A stretch of DNA of 64,000 nt from Flavobacterium araucananum (GTDB taxonomy: Bacteria > Bacteroidota > Bacteroidia > Flavobacteriales > Flavobacteriaceae), in contig NZ_MUGS01000004.1 in NCBI RefSeq assembly GCF_002222055.1, positions 353,441 through 417,440 of the forward strand, written 5' to 3'. The notes beneath the pieces are model-generated. The model was not told the origin of the DNA and searched no databases. It saw only the letters and a program-made list of their open reading frames with translations. Numbering within the stretch: the stretch's first letter is position 1; the number at the start of each line of letters is the position of its first letter. The translations under genes were made by a program, and so were the position numbers. Below, piece after piece: positions 54,553 to 63,929 of the stretch.

Positions 54553-57500
54553 ATGAATAATGACTTTTCCAGGCAATTTGCCTTCTGGATTTTATTTTTT
54601 GGCTTTTTCTGCGGCATAAATACCATGCATTCGCAAACCGGAACAGTATCGGTTGATTTTAAAAATTCGTCTCCTCAAAAAATTATCGATAACCTAAAAT
54701 CGCGTACGCCCTATCAATTTGTTTACCAAAAGGATCTGGATTTAAGTATACCACTTATTACCCTTAAAAAAGAAAATGTTTCGATAGATGAAATCTTAAC
54801 GGATTTGCAAGATCAGACCAACTTAAATTTTAGACGAAATGAGAATAATATAGCCGTAAATAGTAAAGATGGCGGCAAAAAAAAAAAGAAAGGAAAAATA
54901 ACCGGTAAAGTTGTAGATGTCAATGGTCTTTCGCTGCCGGGTGCCAACATAAAAGTCGCAGAGCTGGGTATAGGAACACAATCTGATATTGATGGTACTT
55001 ATGTTCTGGAAGTAGAGCCGGGCGAATATACTATCGAGATTAGTGTTATTTCTTTTCAAACACAAAAAATTACGGCTGTCAAAGTTCTCGAAGGTGGCGA
55101 GACACCCTTGGTTGTTTCTTTAAAAGAAGATGCAGAATCCCTTAATGAAGTAATTATTATTCAGGATTATAAAAAAGCAACTGCCTCTGTACAGGGAATG
55201 TTATTGCAGCAAAAAAAAGCAGCTCAGTTTTCTGATGGTATATCGGCAGAGCAAATAGCAAGAACTCCGGATAAAGATGTGGGTAGCGCCCTTAAGCGTA
55301 TTACGGGGGTAACAACTGTAGGCGATAAATATGTTGTGGTGCGTTCTATGGCCGAAAGATGGAATCAGGCGGTTATGGATGGTATTACATTGCCCAGTAC
55401 AGATGCTTATCAGCAAAATTTTTCTTTTGATATTATTCCAACGGCAATTGTCGAAAGTATTGTCGTAAGCAAATCTGCGACTCCGGACATGTACGCCAAT
55501 TTTGCCGGAGGATATGTAGAGGTTAAAACAATAGATATTCCAAAAGAAAATTTTACCAATTTCTCTATCAGCACTTCTTATAATAGTAAAAGTACCTTTA
55601 AAGAACGCCTTACAAGACAGGAAGGCGATCATGATTATCTGGGTTTTGATGATGGCAGACGTGATTATCCCAACAATCTTATCGCGTTGGATATCCCTAA
55701 GAGCTCAGCACAATCTGATTTGTTTATTGAGCAGTCCAGGCAGTTTACTCAGGATAATTTTACTACTTATAAAACGTACGGAGCACCGGGAACGACACTT
55801 CAGTTTGGTATAGGGCGCACTTATAAATTAAAAGACAATAACAAATGGGGATTTGTGGGGTCATTGATTTTTAAGAACACACAGGAAAAATTAGAAATTG
55901 AGCATACAGAAAGAGGCAATTATAAAAGTAATTCAGAGTTCCTCGAAGAAAAGAAAGGCAGACCTTATTCGACTTTTACAAAATACGGGTTTAATAATTC
56001 AGGTGCCAACTATAACTTTAACTCTACTTTGGGCGGTACGTTTAATGCAGCCATACAGTTTGATAATCATAAAATTACAAGCCGTAATACGGTTATGCAT
56101 ATTTACAACAATCAATTGACCCAGATTACGGGTTGGGACATTGGTCAGGCTTCTGCAGATATAGTAAGCGGTACTGATCTGGCTACTACTGCTGAATCTA
56201 ATTATCCGGTTTACACGACTTTTATTCAGAATAAAATCGAAGGAAATCACAAATTCGACAAATTAGAAATCAATTGGTATGGCGCTTACGGAAATGTGAG
56301 AAAAGATACCAAAGACGCAACATTTGTAGATATTGGAAGAAGAAAAGTAGGCGATGATGTGCTCCAGTACTATGATGTTTATAATGCTGACGATAGGTTT
56401 AGAAGAAGCAATTTTAAGAATGATGAAGTTGATTATAATGCGGCAATAAATTTTAAGTACTCTTTTGATTTTACAGAATCTTTTACAAACGATATCAAAG
56501 CCGGTTATTTTGGAACTTACAAAAAGGCAACCAATCAGCAGGAATCAGCCAAACTGGTTACGGTAGGACAAGCCAGCGACAGAGCTGAAATCTATGACCC
56601 ACTGACAAAATTTCTGGACGGATCAAATTATTATTATGGCGGTTTTGGCTGGCAGGATTACGGGATATATGGCAATAAATATGTGGGAGATGTAAAGGTG
56701 CATTCGCCATTTTTAATGCTCGATGATAAAATGGGACGTTATCTAAGGCTGGTTTGGGGTGTGCGTGCCGAAAGTTATATCTATACCCAAATACAAAGTC
56801 AGTCTGAAACACCCGATGGTTTCTCTGCCGTTCAGGGCGATGATAAAATATGGCAATTTTTGCCTTCAGCGAGTTTAATTGTGAGCCCGACAAACAAAAT
56901 GAATGTAAGATTGGGGTATAATAAATCGGTTTTACGACCTCAGTTTGCAGAGCGCTTAACGATCCCTTATTTTGATCCCGTCAGGTCTGCCAAAATTTAC
57001 AATTACACCGGAGGTTTAGTTTCGAGTGTTGCCAATAATTATGATTTAAAATTAGAATGGTTCCCATCTGGCGGCGAAGTTTTATCGTTTGGTGTTTATC
57101 ATAAAAATATAGAGGATCCAATAGAATCTGTTGGTTATCTTAATGCATCAGGTGTTAGAGATATCTACAACATCAATTCAAGCAATGCCAAACTTTGGGG
57201 TGTAGAACTGGAGTTTTATAAAAGTCTTTCTTTTTTAGGCGAAGGCGATATCTTAAAAAACCTGTTTGTGTATGGTAATGCTTCTGTAAACGATACCAAG
57301 GTTACTTCTTATGTCAATTTAGACGGTACCGGTGGACTTTATGAAGCCAACAGACCACTTTATGGGCAATCGCCTTATACCTATAATCTGGGTCTGGATT
57401 ATGTGGGCGAACGTCTGGGATTTAGTTTGAGACACAATGCGGTAGGAGATCAATATATACTGGTAGGATTTGAATATTTTGCCGAAGAAATTCGCAAACC

Positions 57501-57780
57501 CTATGCGATAACAGATGCTCAGGTGAGTTACAAATTTTTTAAGGAGCGAAATCTGGAATTAAAATGCAGTATAAAAAATATGTTTGATGCCGGTATAGAA
57601 ACCTACAACAATGCAAACAGTTACAGTAAAATAGAAGATGTACCGACAGGATCTAACCCAAGAGAGCGATTTAGTCTGGGAGCAGGTGCTACTACCAAAT
57701 TTGATCAGGATCTTGACAGGGAAGTATTTAAGGCTAAAAACGGAAGAACGATAAGTGTATCTGTTAATTATTCCTTTTAA
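54553..57780 (+). CDS. TonB-dependent receptor with STN signalling domain (1075 aa)
   Basis: Signal peptide about 1-28. STN domain about 32-100 (VDFKNSSPQKIIDNLKSRTP). Lysine-rich linker, then a carboxypeptidase-regulatory-like domain about 117-200 (ITGKVVDVNGLSLPGANIKV, SDIDGTYVLEV). Plug about 225-330 (RTPDKDVGSALKRITGV, MDGITLPSTDAYQQNFSFD). Large barrel ending ISVSVNYSF. It is a ligand-gated importer in the outer membrane and the sensor for the adjacent FecR/sigma pair. The genes behind it code for surface lipoproteins, a T9SS protein and an S41 protease, which points to a peptide, protein or cofactor ligand rather than a polysaccharide. That is inference: no SusD or glycosidase gene is present. 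Confidence 0.9.
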   Translation: MNNDFSRQFAFWILFFGFFCGINTMHSQTGTVSVDFKNSSPQKIIDNLKSRTPYQFVYQKDLDLSIPLITLKKENVSIDEILTDLQDQTNLNFRRNENNIAVNSKDGGKKKKKGKITGKVVDVNGLSLPGANIKVAELGIGTQSDIDGTYVLEVEPGEYTIEISVISFQTQKITAVKVLEGGETPLVVSLKEDAESLNEVIIIQDYKKATASVQGMLLQQKKAAQFSDGISAEQIARTPDKDVGSALKRITGVTTVGDKYVVVRSMAERWNQAVMDGITLPSTDAYQQNFSFDIIPTAIVESIVVSKSATPDMYANFAGGYVEVKTIDIPKENFTNFSISTSYNSKSTFKERLTRQEGDHDYLGFDDGRRDYPNNLIALDIPKSSAQSDLFIEQSRQFTQDNFTTYKTYGAPGTTLQFGIGRTYKLKDNNKWGFVGSLIFKNTQEKLEIEHTERGNYKSNSEFLEEKKGRPYSTFTKYGFNNSGANYNFNSTLGGTFNAAIQFDNHKITSRNTVMHIYNNQLTQITGWDIGQASADIVSGTDLATTAESNYPVYTTFIQNKIEGNHKFDKLEINWYGAYGNVRKDTKDATFVDIGRRKVGDDVLQYYDVYNADDRFRRSNFKNDEVDYNAAINFKYSFDFTESFTNDIKAGYFGTYKKATNQQESAKLVTVGQASDRAEIYDPLTKFLDGSNYYYGGFGWQDYGIYGNKYVGDVKVHSPFLMLDDKMGRYLRLVWGVRAESYIYTQIQSQSETPDGFSAVQGDDKIWQFLPSASLIVSPTNKMNVRLGYNKSVLRPQFAERLTIPYFDPVRSAKIYNYTGGLVSSVANNYDLKLEWFPSGGEVLSFGVYHKNIEDPIESVGYLNASGVRDIYNINSSNAKLWGVELEFYKSLSFLGEGDILKNLFVYGNASVNDTKVTSYVNLDGTGGLYEANRPLYGQSPYTYNLGLDYVGERLGFSLRHNAVGDQYILVGFEYFAEEIRKPYAITDAQVSYKFFKERNLELKCSIKNMFDAGIETYNNANSYSKIEDVPTGSNPRERFSLGAGATTKFDQDLDREVFKAKNGRTISVSVNYSF

Positions 57781-58218
57781 ACAAACGGGTATTAAGAAAT
57801 TGAAGGGTTTTGGATCGTAGATATTAAGAAACCGTTAACAATAAAAAAAGACATGATATTTTGGTTTTTCAAAAGCTAATGTATGTAGTTGTAAGTATTA
57901 GATTTCTTTTTTGTTTAGTGCATTGAACAAAAACGCAAAAAAAATACTTTAAGATGTTCTTTTAAAATGAATACTAAGATAAGTTGCTCTTTTTTAGGTC
58001 AGTGTTTTAAAATGAATGGAAAGGAAACCTTTTGCTGCGTTAAAAAAAACCTGTGAGCAAAAGATGGAATTGCAGGTATAAACCCCGATGGTAAAGCGGG
58101 ATCGTTTATAGAAAAAGGTCTTTACCAAAAAAGAGAAAGACCTGAGGAAAGATATTTTGCTGCTCTCTCCAAAGGCCTAGTTTGTAATAGCAGCAAATAT
58201 AGCATTAATAAAATTATT
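57781..58218. other. 438-bp non-coding gap with possible promoter
   Basis: No gene seen. TTG (57923-57925), 19 nt and TACTTTAA (57945-57952) make a partial promoter match with two mismatches in the -7 element. AGGTCTTT (58116-58123) pairs with AAAGACCT (58136-58143) without a T-run. The long leader suggests the lipoprotein gene may have its own transcript in addition to reading through from the receptor. Confidence 0.4.
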
Positions 58219-59526
58219 ATGAAAAAATTTTTTGTATGTGCAATGATAGCTCTTGCTGTGAGCTCTTGCCAAAATGATGATTCATCTGCTGATTCTTCTT
58301 TTTCTATGAAAGCTGCTGGTGCTGACTACACAGGATATCCTGCAACAGTACAAACTGTAAGTGGTGATATCACTACAAACACTACCTGGACCAGCGATAA
58401 AGTTTGGGAAATTGATGGAGTAGTACGTGTAAAATCAGGCGCTACATTAACAATTCAGGCGGGTACATTTATTAAAGCTAAACCTTTGGCAGCAGGAGTT
58501 GCTACAGGAGTTCTTGTAATTACTAAAACAGGTAAAATTGATGCACAAGGAACTGCTACAGCACCGGTTATTTTTACAAGTTATAACTTATTAGATGGTA
58601 GCGCAGGAACAACTGCTACTCCCGGAGATTTTGGTGGTGTAGTTGTTTTGGGTGATGCTCAGGTAAATAATGGATCTGTTACTAATATTATCGAAGGATT
58701 GGGAGATCAGCCTTCTGTTTCTGATTTTTATTATGGTGGTACAAACAACGCTCATAATGGTGGAGCTATAAATTATGTTCGTATCGAATTTGCAGGACGT
58801 ATATTAGATGCTGCAACAGGTGTAGAGATCAACGGATTGACTTTAGGAGGTGTTGGTTCAGGTACTGTAATTGATCACGTTCAGGTATCATACGGAAGAG
58901 ATGACTCTTTTGAATTTTTTGGAGGTACAGTAAACGCAGGGCATTTGGTTTCTTTTGCTCCGGATGATGACAATTTTGACTTTGATCTTGGTTACACAGG
59001 AACAATTACAAAAGCGATTGCAATTGCTGATAGTAATTCTTCTCATAGTTTAAGCGGCGGAAATCCTGATTCTAATGGTATTGAGTTAGATAATAATGCT
59101 ACAGGTAGTTCTACAGCACTTATAACACGTCCGGTTATCAGTCAATTATCTATTATTGGTGTTAGCTCTACTACAGTAGCAGATCTTTATGAGAATGCTA
59201 TACATGTACGCAGATTAGGACAAATAAGCTTAACAGATGCAACAGTTACAGGATACAATAAAGGTATCAACTGGGAAACTCCTTCTTTGCCAGGCAATTC
59301 TTCATGGTTAAGAGTATCAATTCACGGATTTGATAATCCACTTTTACCGGCAGGAACTGTTTTAGGAGGTATTGGTAATGCTACTTCTACAGTAAACCCG
59401 GCTACAAAATGGTCACTAAGCCAACCGTTCTTTAATGATGGAGCTTTGAATTTTACAGGAGGTACAGGAGCATTCAAAACAGAAGCTAACTGGGTAAGTA
59501 ACTGGACTAAGTTTACAAATTTTTAA
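58219..59526 (+). CDS. Exported beta-helix lipoprotein
   Basis: A 435-aa protein. The lipoprotein signal is MKKFFVCAMIALAVSSC (Cys17), followed by an Asp/Ser-rich spacer. The mature part is rich in Gly, Thr and Asn, with strand-turn repeats such as VRVKSGATLTIQAGTFIKA, GKIDAQGTATAPVIFTS and ALNFTGGTGAFKTEANW. This is typical of a right-handed parallel beta-helix. I cannot assign a catalytic site. It probably sits on the cell surface and may capture the ligand of the TonB receptor upstream. Codon use is more regular than in neighbouring genes (frequent GCT, ACA, GGT), perhaps a sign of high expression. A terminator follows. Confidence 0.75.
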   Translation: MKKFFVCAMIALAVSSCQNDDSSADSSFSMKAAGADYTGYPATVQTVSGDITTNTTWTSDKVWEIDGVVRVKSGATLTIQAGTFIKAKPLAAGVATGVLVITKTGKIDAQGTATAPVIFTSYNLLDGSAGTTATPGDFGGVVVLGDAQVNNGSVTNIIEGLGDQPSVSDFYYGGTNNAHNGGAINYVRIEFAGRILDAATGVEINGLTLGGVGSGTVIDHVQVSYGRDDSFEFFGGTVNAGHLVSFAPDDDNFDFDLGYTGTITKAIAIADSNSSHSLSGGNPDSNGIELDNNATGSSTALITRPVISQLSIIGVSSTTVADLYENAIHVRRLGQISLTDATVTGYNKGINWETPSLPGNSSWLRVSIHGFDNPLLPAGTVLGGIGNATSTVNPATKWSLSQPFFNDGALNFTGGTGAFKTEANWVSNWTKFTNF

Positions 59527-59548
59527 TTAGGTTAATTATTAAAATTGT

Positions 59549-59579
59549 ACATGGGCAGATTATTTCTGCCCATGTTTTT
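59549..59579 (+). terminator. Rho-independent terminator after the beta-helix lipoprotein gene
   Basis: ACATGGGCAGA (59549-59559) pairs with TCTGCCCATGT (59565-59575) around a 5-nt loop and is followed by T5. It sits 14 nt before the next start codon, so it may attenuate rather than stop transcription into the following genes. Confidence 0.78.
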
Positions 59580-59593
59580 AAAAATAAAAAAAA

Positions 59594-60448
59594 ATGAAAA
59601 AAAAGCTACTTTTACTACTATTTATACTGTTCTCAATTGTTTCATCGGCTCAGTTTACCGTTTGGGAAGATGATTTTGATGATGCTGATGTTTCAGACTG
59701 GGTTTTATTGGATAAAGATGGAAACGGAAGTAATTGGATTGCCCGAAAAAACATCAAATTTGATGAGGCAGCAAACGAAATAGGAGCAGGGACTATCGAT
59801 ATTTTAGGCACCTATAATATCCAGTTCCCATCAGGTTCCCCTTTAGAAACTTTTGAAGATAATCTGGCGATAACCCCTGTTTTAGATTTATCATTTTATT
59901 CCGGCAAAGTTACACTAACCTTAAAGGCACAACCCAGTATTTACGACAGTAATCAGGATATAGCTGTTTATGGATCTACCACACCAGATCCGGCATCGTT
60001 TGTACTTATTAGCAAAGTTACGCTCGAAAGACAAACAGTCGACGAACCTGAATTTAAGGATTATGAAATCGATATTTCGCAGTTTTCAGGAAAAACAACA
60101 GTATATATAGCATTGGGCACTAATCCTGCTACAGGTTTTATTGGATACGAAATTGATAAAATCTCTGTAATTGCAGAATCTCTATTAGGTTTAGATGCTA
60201 TTGAGCTAACATCGAAGGTTTGCAGACTGAATCAAAATCCGGTAAAAGAGTCTCTCGAATTAGATTTGGGAGAACGATTTAATAGTGACAAAACTTCTTT
60301 AAAAATTTACAACGCTACCGGATTATTAGTAAAAGAATCACCTTATAAAAAAGAAAATTTAAACGTTGGCGATTTGGCACAAGGTGTTTACTTTCTTGTC
60401 ATCTCTGACGGCAGTATTTCAGGAAAATTAAAATTTATTAAAAAATAA
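59594..60448 (+). CDS. Secreted protein with T9SS sorting domain
   Basis: A 284-aa protein with a signal peptide (about 1-19, LFILFSIVSSAQ). The body (about 20-200) opens with FTVWEDDFDDADVSDWVLLD and has the look of a choice-of-anchor (jelly-roll) domain with YEIDKISVIAES near its end. The last 70 residues are a type A sorting tail (LNQNPVKESLELDL, KIYNATGLLVKES, LAQGVYFLVIS..GKLKFIKK). It is exported by the type IX system. No enzyme motif is seen; binding of a surface ligand is the most likely role. Confidence 0.8.
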   Translation: MKKKLLLLLFILFSIVSSAQFTVWEDDFDDADVSDWVLLDKDGNGSNWIARKNIKFDEAANEIGAGTIDILGTYNIQFPSGSPLETFEDNLAITPVLDLSFYSGKVTLTLKAQPSIYDSNQDIAVYGSTTPDPASFVLISKVTLERQTVDEPEFKDYEIDISQFSGKTTVYIALGTNPATGFIGYEIDKISVIAESLLGLDAIELTSKVCRLNQNPVKESLELDLGERFNSDKTSLKIYNATGLLVKESPYKKENLNVGDLAQGVYFLVISDGSISGKLKFIKK

Positions 60449-60501
60449 GAATCGCAAAACGTTACAATTTTCCGATCAAATAGCTATTGCAATACAAACA
60501 A

Positions 60502-61296
60502 ATGAATATGAAGAATATATTGACAAGCATATTAATTTTCTCGATTATATTGGCTCTTTTAGAATCCTGTGCCAATGATGAGCTGACACCACTGTATGGT
60601 ACTGAAAAAAATCAGCCCGGAAAAGTAGTCATCATAGGATATAGTGCATTAAACGATTCGATACAAATCATGGTAAACGGTAAACCGGTCGAAATTGGAA
60701 AAGACAAACGTACCGCTTTTGTAAAAAAAGTCGAAAAAGACTATGATTTTGTATACCATGGCAGTGAGGATAAAGTTTTTGAGTTTACCAATAAAACAAC
60801 AAAAGAGATTTTAAGAACGTATCATTTTAATGCACAAAAACCAAAAGATACCCTTTCGTTTTATGCCAAAGAAAATATATGGCTCGATAATGCGCTCACG
60901 TTAAAACCCGGAGTTTTAAGTTTGCCTGCCTACAGCGGATACAGGTTTATTTTTCCTACTCTTAATTTATATTCAAAAACAGGTTATACCGGAACACTGG
61001 ACGGAATTATCCGTAAGATCAATGGTCAGGTTTTAGGAGTTGTAGAGAATATAAACAAAGACCAGTACAGCAAGTTTATTGAATTTCCGTTTAGTCAGCC
61101 CCCAACTATTATAATGGAATTGGTCAAACATGGTACAACAGAATCGTATGTTTCGGGCAAGAAAATAACAGTAAATATGACGCTGTCAACCAACAAATCA
61201 AAATTAATAATACTGGATGAAAAACGAGATGTAAACGGAGCTTTTTCAGGAGTAGACGGAACACTAAATCTGGCAGACTATTTTGTTTTTAAATAA
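60502..61296 (+). CDS. Exported lipoprotein, unknown function (264 aa)
   Basis: The ATG at 60502, or the one at 60508, begins a lipoprotein signal (ILIFSIILALLESC, Cys about 21); the frame also opens slightly upstream without a good signal. The mature part starts with NDELTPLYGTE and shows short beta-like blocks (VVIIGYSALNDSIQIMVNG, FEFTNKTTKEILRTYHF), reminiscent of DUF4397 or similar Ig-like surface domains, but I do not recognise the family with confidence. It lies between a T9SS protein and an S41 protease on the same strand, so a role in the same surface locus is likely. Confidence 0.7.
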   Translation: MNMKNILTSILIFSIILALLESCANDELTPLYGTEKNQPGKVVIIGYSALNDSIQIMVNGKPVEIGKDKRTAFVKKVEKDYDFVYHGSEDKVFEFTNKTTKEILRTYHFNAQKPKDTLSFYAKENIWLDNALTLKPGVLSLPAYSGYRFIFPTLNLYSKTGYTGTLDGIIRKINGQVLGVVENINKDQYSKFIEFPFSQPPTIIMELVKHGTTESYVSGKKITVNMTLSTNKSKLIILDEKRDVNGAFSGVDGTLNLADYFVFK

Positions 61297-61363
61297 AGGG
61301 ATTATTTGTTGTTGTTCCGTAATAAAAGTAAAACAGGTTATTTATAAATTTTAAAAGTATAGA

Positions 61364-62722
61364 ATGAAAAAATCTCTTTTTGTTTTCATTTTGCCATTAT
61401 TTTTTCTGGTAACGCTCATTTTTTCGTGTTCTCCGGATGATACTTCTGTTGCTGATTATAAAGAAGGGTCTAACGAGTATGTTAATGATTGGATGTATCA
61501 GCAAATGAAAAAATATTATCGCTGGAGCGCAACAATGCCGGATCAGGGCAATTTATCAGTTAATCCAAAAGAATATTTTGCAGGATTGTTACAAAAAGAA
61601 GATATCTATTCGTATGCTTTGCATCCTGCATTGCCGGAAACTGCACCGCAGAGCCTTAGACGAAAATTTGGTTTTGACGTTTCTTTTTTTGAGTTTGAAG
61701 GAAAAACGTATGGCGTAATTTTATATGTATTGGCAGATTCACCGGCAAAAAATAGTGGACTGCAAAGAGGGCAGCTCATTACCCAAATAGAGGCAACGGT
61801 TTTGAATCAGGGCAATTATGATCGTTTGTATCAAAATATGATAACTTCCGGTCAGCTCCAATTATTTACGACCACTTATGCTGCACAATCTGGTTTTTCT
61901 AAACCAAAAGAAGTTTTGATAGTGCAGGGATTTAGTTTTTTGCAACCCATTTCGTATCGTGTAATCGAGGATAAAAATACGAAAATAGGTTATGTCGAAA
62001 TTCCGCATTTTGATGTTGGGCAAGCTCAATTATATCAGCAAATTTTTCAGGAATTAAAAAGCAAATCCATTACAGAACTCATTCTGGATTTAAGATACAA
62101 TGGTGGGGGAGATATCGCATCTGCAACTGCACTTAGTATTATTATAGCACCCGATATTCGATCCGGTGATCTCTTTATAAAATTTGAAGGAAACGCCAAC
62201 GGGGGTACTGTCGATCAGTCTTTTTTGCAATCCTTACAAAGCAATGAGACTAAAGTAAGTTTTGATGTCCTGCATAACGTTCATCCCTCTATAAACAAAG
62301 TGTACATTTTGTGCGGAAATCGTACTGCATCTGCCTCAGAACTTATTATAAATAACCTGAAACCTTATATAAATGTTATTACAATTGGAGAAAAAACTTT
62401 TGGCAAAGATGTAGCAGGATTTCCTATCGAAGATGACCGAATTTCGGGAACCAAAGGTTGGATATTGTATCCGTCTATTTATAAATTATTTAATTCCAGA
62501 CACGAAGGCGAGTATAGCAAAGGTATAAATCCAACATTCTACACAAACGAAATTCAGGAACCCGGGGTTTTTGCTCTTGGTGATCGTTCTGAAATTTTAT
62601 TAAAAACAGCGCTAAATGCGATTTCCGGAAACACAGCTAAATTAAATACAGCAAATGTGCAATCATTACCACTCTCTGTGATCGATACAGATGTAGATCC
62701 GTTGCTGCGTATGATCCCGTAA
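61364..62722 (+). CDS. S41-family serine peptidase lipoprotein
   Basis: A 452-aa exported protease. The lipoprotein signal is about 1-22 (LVTLIFSC). The N-terminal helical part YVNDWMYQQMKKYYRW is typical of Bacteroidota S41 lipoproteins. It is followed by a PDZ-like segment (GVILYVLADSPAKNSGLQRGQLI) and the tail-specific protease core: IGYVEIPHF, ELILDLRYNGGGD, catalytic Ser in NRTASASEL and Lys in GEKTFGKDV. The Ser/Lys dyad appears intact. It should cleave peptides at the cell surface or in the periplasm. As the last gene behind the TonB receptor locus it may process what the surface proteins collect. Confidence 0.9.
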   Translation: MKKSLFVFILPLFFLVTLIFSCSPDDTSVADYKEGSNEYVNDWMYQQMKKYYRWSATMPDQGNLSVNPKEYFAGLLQKEDIYSYALHPALPETAPQSLRRKFGFDVSFFEFEGKTYGVILYVLADSPAKNSGLQRGQLITQIEATVLNQGNYDRLYQNMITSGQLQLFTTTYAAQSGFSKPKEVLIVQGFSFLQPISYRVIEDKNTKIGYVEIPHFDVGQAQLYQQIFQELKSKSITELILDLRYNGGGDIASATALSIIIAPDIRSGDLFIKFEGNANGGTVDQSFLQSLQSNETKVSFDVLHNVHPSINKVYILCGNRTASASELIINNLKPYINVITIGEKTFGKDVAGFPIEDDRISGTKGWILYPSIYKLFNSRHEGEYSKGINPTFYTNEIQEPGVFALGDRSEILLKTALNAISGNTAKLNTANVQSLPLSVIDTDVDPLLRMIP

Positions 62723-62765
62723 ATTCAGGTTTTATTATACTTTATAGATATTTGAATACTATATT

Positions 62766-63056
62766 ATGCAAGGAATTAATAATAGGGAACATCGAAATTT
62801 ATTAGATGTGTTTCATAAGTATGAAAATATATCCAACGTTGCCAAAGAGACTTTGGGTCTGGAACAAGATTCTAAAATACAGAACGATATGGAGGAACTC
62901 GCCCTATTATATACCAGATTTAAAGTACTCCTGGCAGAACTCGAGAAATGTACAAGAGATTATGAACTCAAAAAAAAGTCGACAAGAAGCATGCTGCATA
63001 AAAAAATTAGAACGCTAACAACAAAGCTGCAAAAAGACAATGTTTTATTGTTTTAA
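62766..63056 (+). CDS. Hypothetical helical protein (96 aa)
   Basis: Not recognised. It has no signal peptide. It is highly charged and probably all-helical, with a coiled-coil-like run over residues 40-85 (ELALLYTRFKVLLAELEKC, then a lysine/arginine-rich part). It lies 43 nt behind the S41 gene and is followed by a strong terminator. The ATG start and neighbour-like codon use support a real gene. Confidence 0.6.
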   Translation: MQGINNREHRNLLDVFHKYENISNVAKETLGLEQDSKIQNDMEELALLYTRFKVLLAELEKCTRDYELKKKSTRSMLHKKIRTLTTKLQKDNVLLF

Positions 63057-63160
63057 AATATCAGTTCATATTTTCTATTACTAGTAAAAAATAGTGATAT
63101 AGAAACCATAAAATACACCATTTTAGATTTTACTTTTTATACCTTTATTAGATTGTTTTT

Positions 63161-63204
63161 GCATCTAAAAGTTTATTTTTTCTAAACTTTTAGATGCTTT
63201 TTTT
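63161..63204 (+). terminator. Strong rho-independent terminator
   Basis: GCATCTAAAAGTTTA (63161-63175) and TAAACTTTTAGATGC (63183-63197) form 15 perfect pairs and run into a T7 tract. It closes the unit of the S41 and 96-aa genes. Confidence 0.85.
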
Positions 63205-63271
63205 ATCCTTTAAAGTTGTGTATGATAGCTCAAGAGGGTTATACTTAATTTATACAGGTAGGATACTTCAT

Positions 63272-63475
63272 TTATATGTTTACTGCATCGTCATTTTCTA
63301 TCGCAGCATAATCATTCTGATCCGGAACAGTAGTTTCTGGCAAGTCATCCCAATGTCCCCAATCTCCCTTGTAAGCTTTTCTGTACACTAAATCGTCACT
63401 ATTTGCAGAACAAATCTCACTGTGATACGGGCATCTTTTAAAGTCTTCTTCTTTGTAACTATTTAAATTTTTCAT
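63272..63475 (-). CDS. Small acidic hypothetical protein (67 aa)
   Basis: The frame is open further upstream, but MKNLNSYKEEDFKRCPYHSE at 63475 is the most credible start. The product is acidic with two Cys (RCPYHSEICS), a WGHW stretch and an Asp/Asn-rich tail (NDYAAIENDDAVNI). There is no signal peptide or double-glycine leader. TAATTTTG on the minus strand (63512-63505) could be its -7 element, without a matching TTG at the right distance. Similar short ORFs exist in Flavobacteria as far as I recall, but I do not know a function. Confidence 0.5.
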   Translation of the reverse strand: MKNLNSYKEEDFKRCPYHSEICSANSDDLVYRKAYKGDWGHWDDLPETTVPDQNDYAAIENDDAVNI

Positions 63476-63929
63476 GGCTCTAATTTTTAGATTGATTAAC
63501 AGCTCAAAATTAGGTTTATAGTACTGATTTCTCTTACACAATATGTCGCATTTATTATTGAATTAACAGGTGTTAAATAGCTAGAAAAGATTGATTTAGG
63601 AATTATTTGTTAAAATTAAGATTGTAAAATACTTTAGTACTTTATTGTTTTTAATTGTCTATAAAATATGACGTAAAAACACTTTTTTTTTGCAATAAGG
63701 ATATAACAGTACGTAAAACCGTAACATTATAACCTTTAAGTAGTTTAGATTTGCGAGCAAAATTTAATTGCCTTAACCTAATTAACCTGCTTATTACAGA
63801 ACTTTACTTACTGTTTTCCTTTTTTAGTGATTTGAAAAAAATCCCTGAAAGTTGGTATTGCAGTTAATAAATAATTGGGCTACTATTACATTTTAAAACA
63901 AGTTAAGACCTACAAATAATTAATTCAAC
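63476..63929. other. 454-bp non-coding gap
   Basis: AT-rich with no convincing gene. TAGATTTG at 63746-63753 matches TAnnTTTG and may serve the partial gene that follows, but no TTG stands at the expected distance and the leader would be about 170 nt. Confidence 0.4.

Noticed and set aside
55201..55632. 143-aa minus-strand ORF within the second TonB receptor
   Set aside because: It is antisense to the plug domain; no start context and no motif.
63194..63391. 65-aa + strand ORF after the strong terminator
   Set aside because: It begins inside the terminator hairpin and overlaps the more credible minus-strand 67-aa gene.
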